This document shows, in pieces, positions 63,783 to 64,000 of a stretch of DNA of 64,000 nt. Below the pieces are notes generated by a model, which saw nothing but the letters and a program-made list of their open reading frames with translations, was not told the origin of the DNA and did not search any database. The first letter of the stretch is position 1. Every line of letters starts with the position of its first letter. The stretch comes from Lampris incognitus. Lineage: Eukaryota; Chordata; Actinopteri; Lampriformes; Lampridae. The position numbers and the translations under genes were made by a program. The stretch is from positions 100,442,433 to 100,506,432 of the forward strand of contig NC_079212.1 in NCBI RefSeq assembly GCF_029633865.1, written 5' to 3'.

Positions 63783-64000
63783 GTGAATCCATTCATATAG
63801 AATAACCATCTCCCTTCTCTAATGCTCACTCTATCTAGAAGTAATGTTCTGGCTGTTTAACATGAATTATTGCAAAGAATGCTTAATGTATGTTGCTGCT
63901 TTACATTTAGATAATAGTACAGGTCTGTAGGCATTTCCAAAGCCACATGAGATGATGAATAATAAGACTGCTGCTGGATCCAAGTCCACTGCTGAGGGTA
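63783..64000. other. Window end after the candidate exons
   Basis: Probable intron. Further acceptor-like sites (TCTATCTAG near 63838) exist but no open continuation with a matching donor is convincing. Confidence 0.3.

Overview
This window reads as intronic or intergenic DNA from a teleost fish. The basis is long (GA)n, (CT)n, (CA)n and (TA)n microsatellites and a dense, nested set of fish-type transposable elements: Rex1/CR1-like, L2-like and RTE-like LINEs, tRNA-derived SINEs, Tc1/mariner, several hAT families and a THAP-type DNA transposon. No bacterial operon, phage or CRISPR structure is present. No complete host gene can be supported. The only host-gene-like signals are a CpG-rich block near the left edge (about 0.3-1.85 kb) and two adjacent plus-strand exons at 63.49-63.78 kb, both with consensus splice sites and matching phase 1. 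Family names come from recognising motifs by eye; no database was searched.

Left third (0-25 kb): a CpG-rich block; a minus-strand Rex1-like LINE split by a retroposon that itself holds a tRNA-SINE; a hAT remnant; a decayed retroelement in protease-then-integrase order; a small LINE-derived retroposon with perfect flanking duplications; a THAP-domain DDE transposase pseudogene (10.56-14.1 kb) broken by three separate insertions, each with a duplicated target; and a minus-strand L2-like LINE (17.0-23.3 kb) split by a block that carries an opposite-strand LINE.

Middle (25-53 kb): mostly unrecognised AT-rich sequence with microsatellites, two tRNA-SINEs with clear target-site duplications, a near-perfect Tc1 foldback (33.83-35.03 kb, two 535-bp arms), a three-copy tandem repeat of about 145 bp, several MITE-like inverted-repeat elements, and L2-like LINE 3' ends. 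Two stretches (39.7 and 40.85 kb) look by eye like conserved non-coding sequence, which needs alignment to test.

Right part (53-64 kb): a layered pile-up. An ancestral inverted-repeat pair with a (TA)n core was split by an internally deleted RTE-like LINE, followed by a Tc1-like element at its 3' tail. Just outside the right arm sits a 2.9-kb hAT with an almost complete transposase whose C terminus is interrupted by a SINE. Then come a SINE fragment and a second, internally deleted hAT. The two candidate exons close the window.

The transposases all carry stops, frameshifts or deletions, so none looks able to move itself. The main biological content is a readable insertion chronology, recovered from target-site duplications and nesting.
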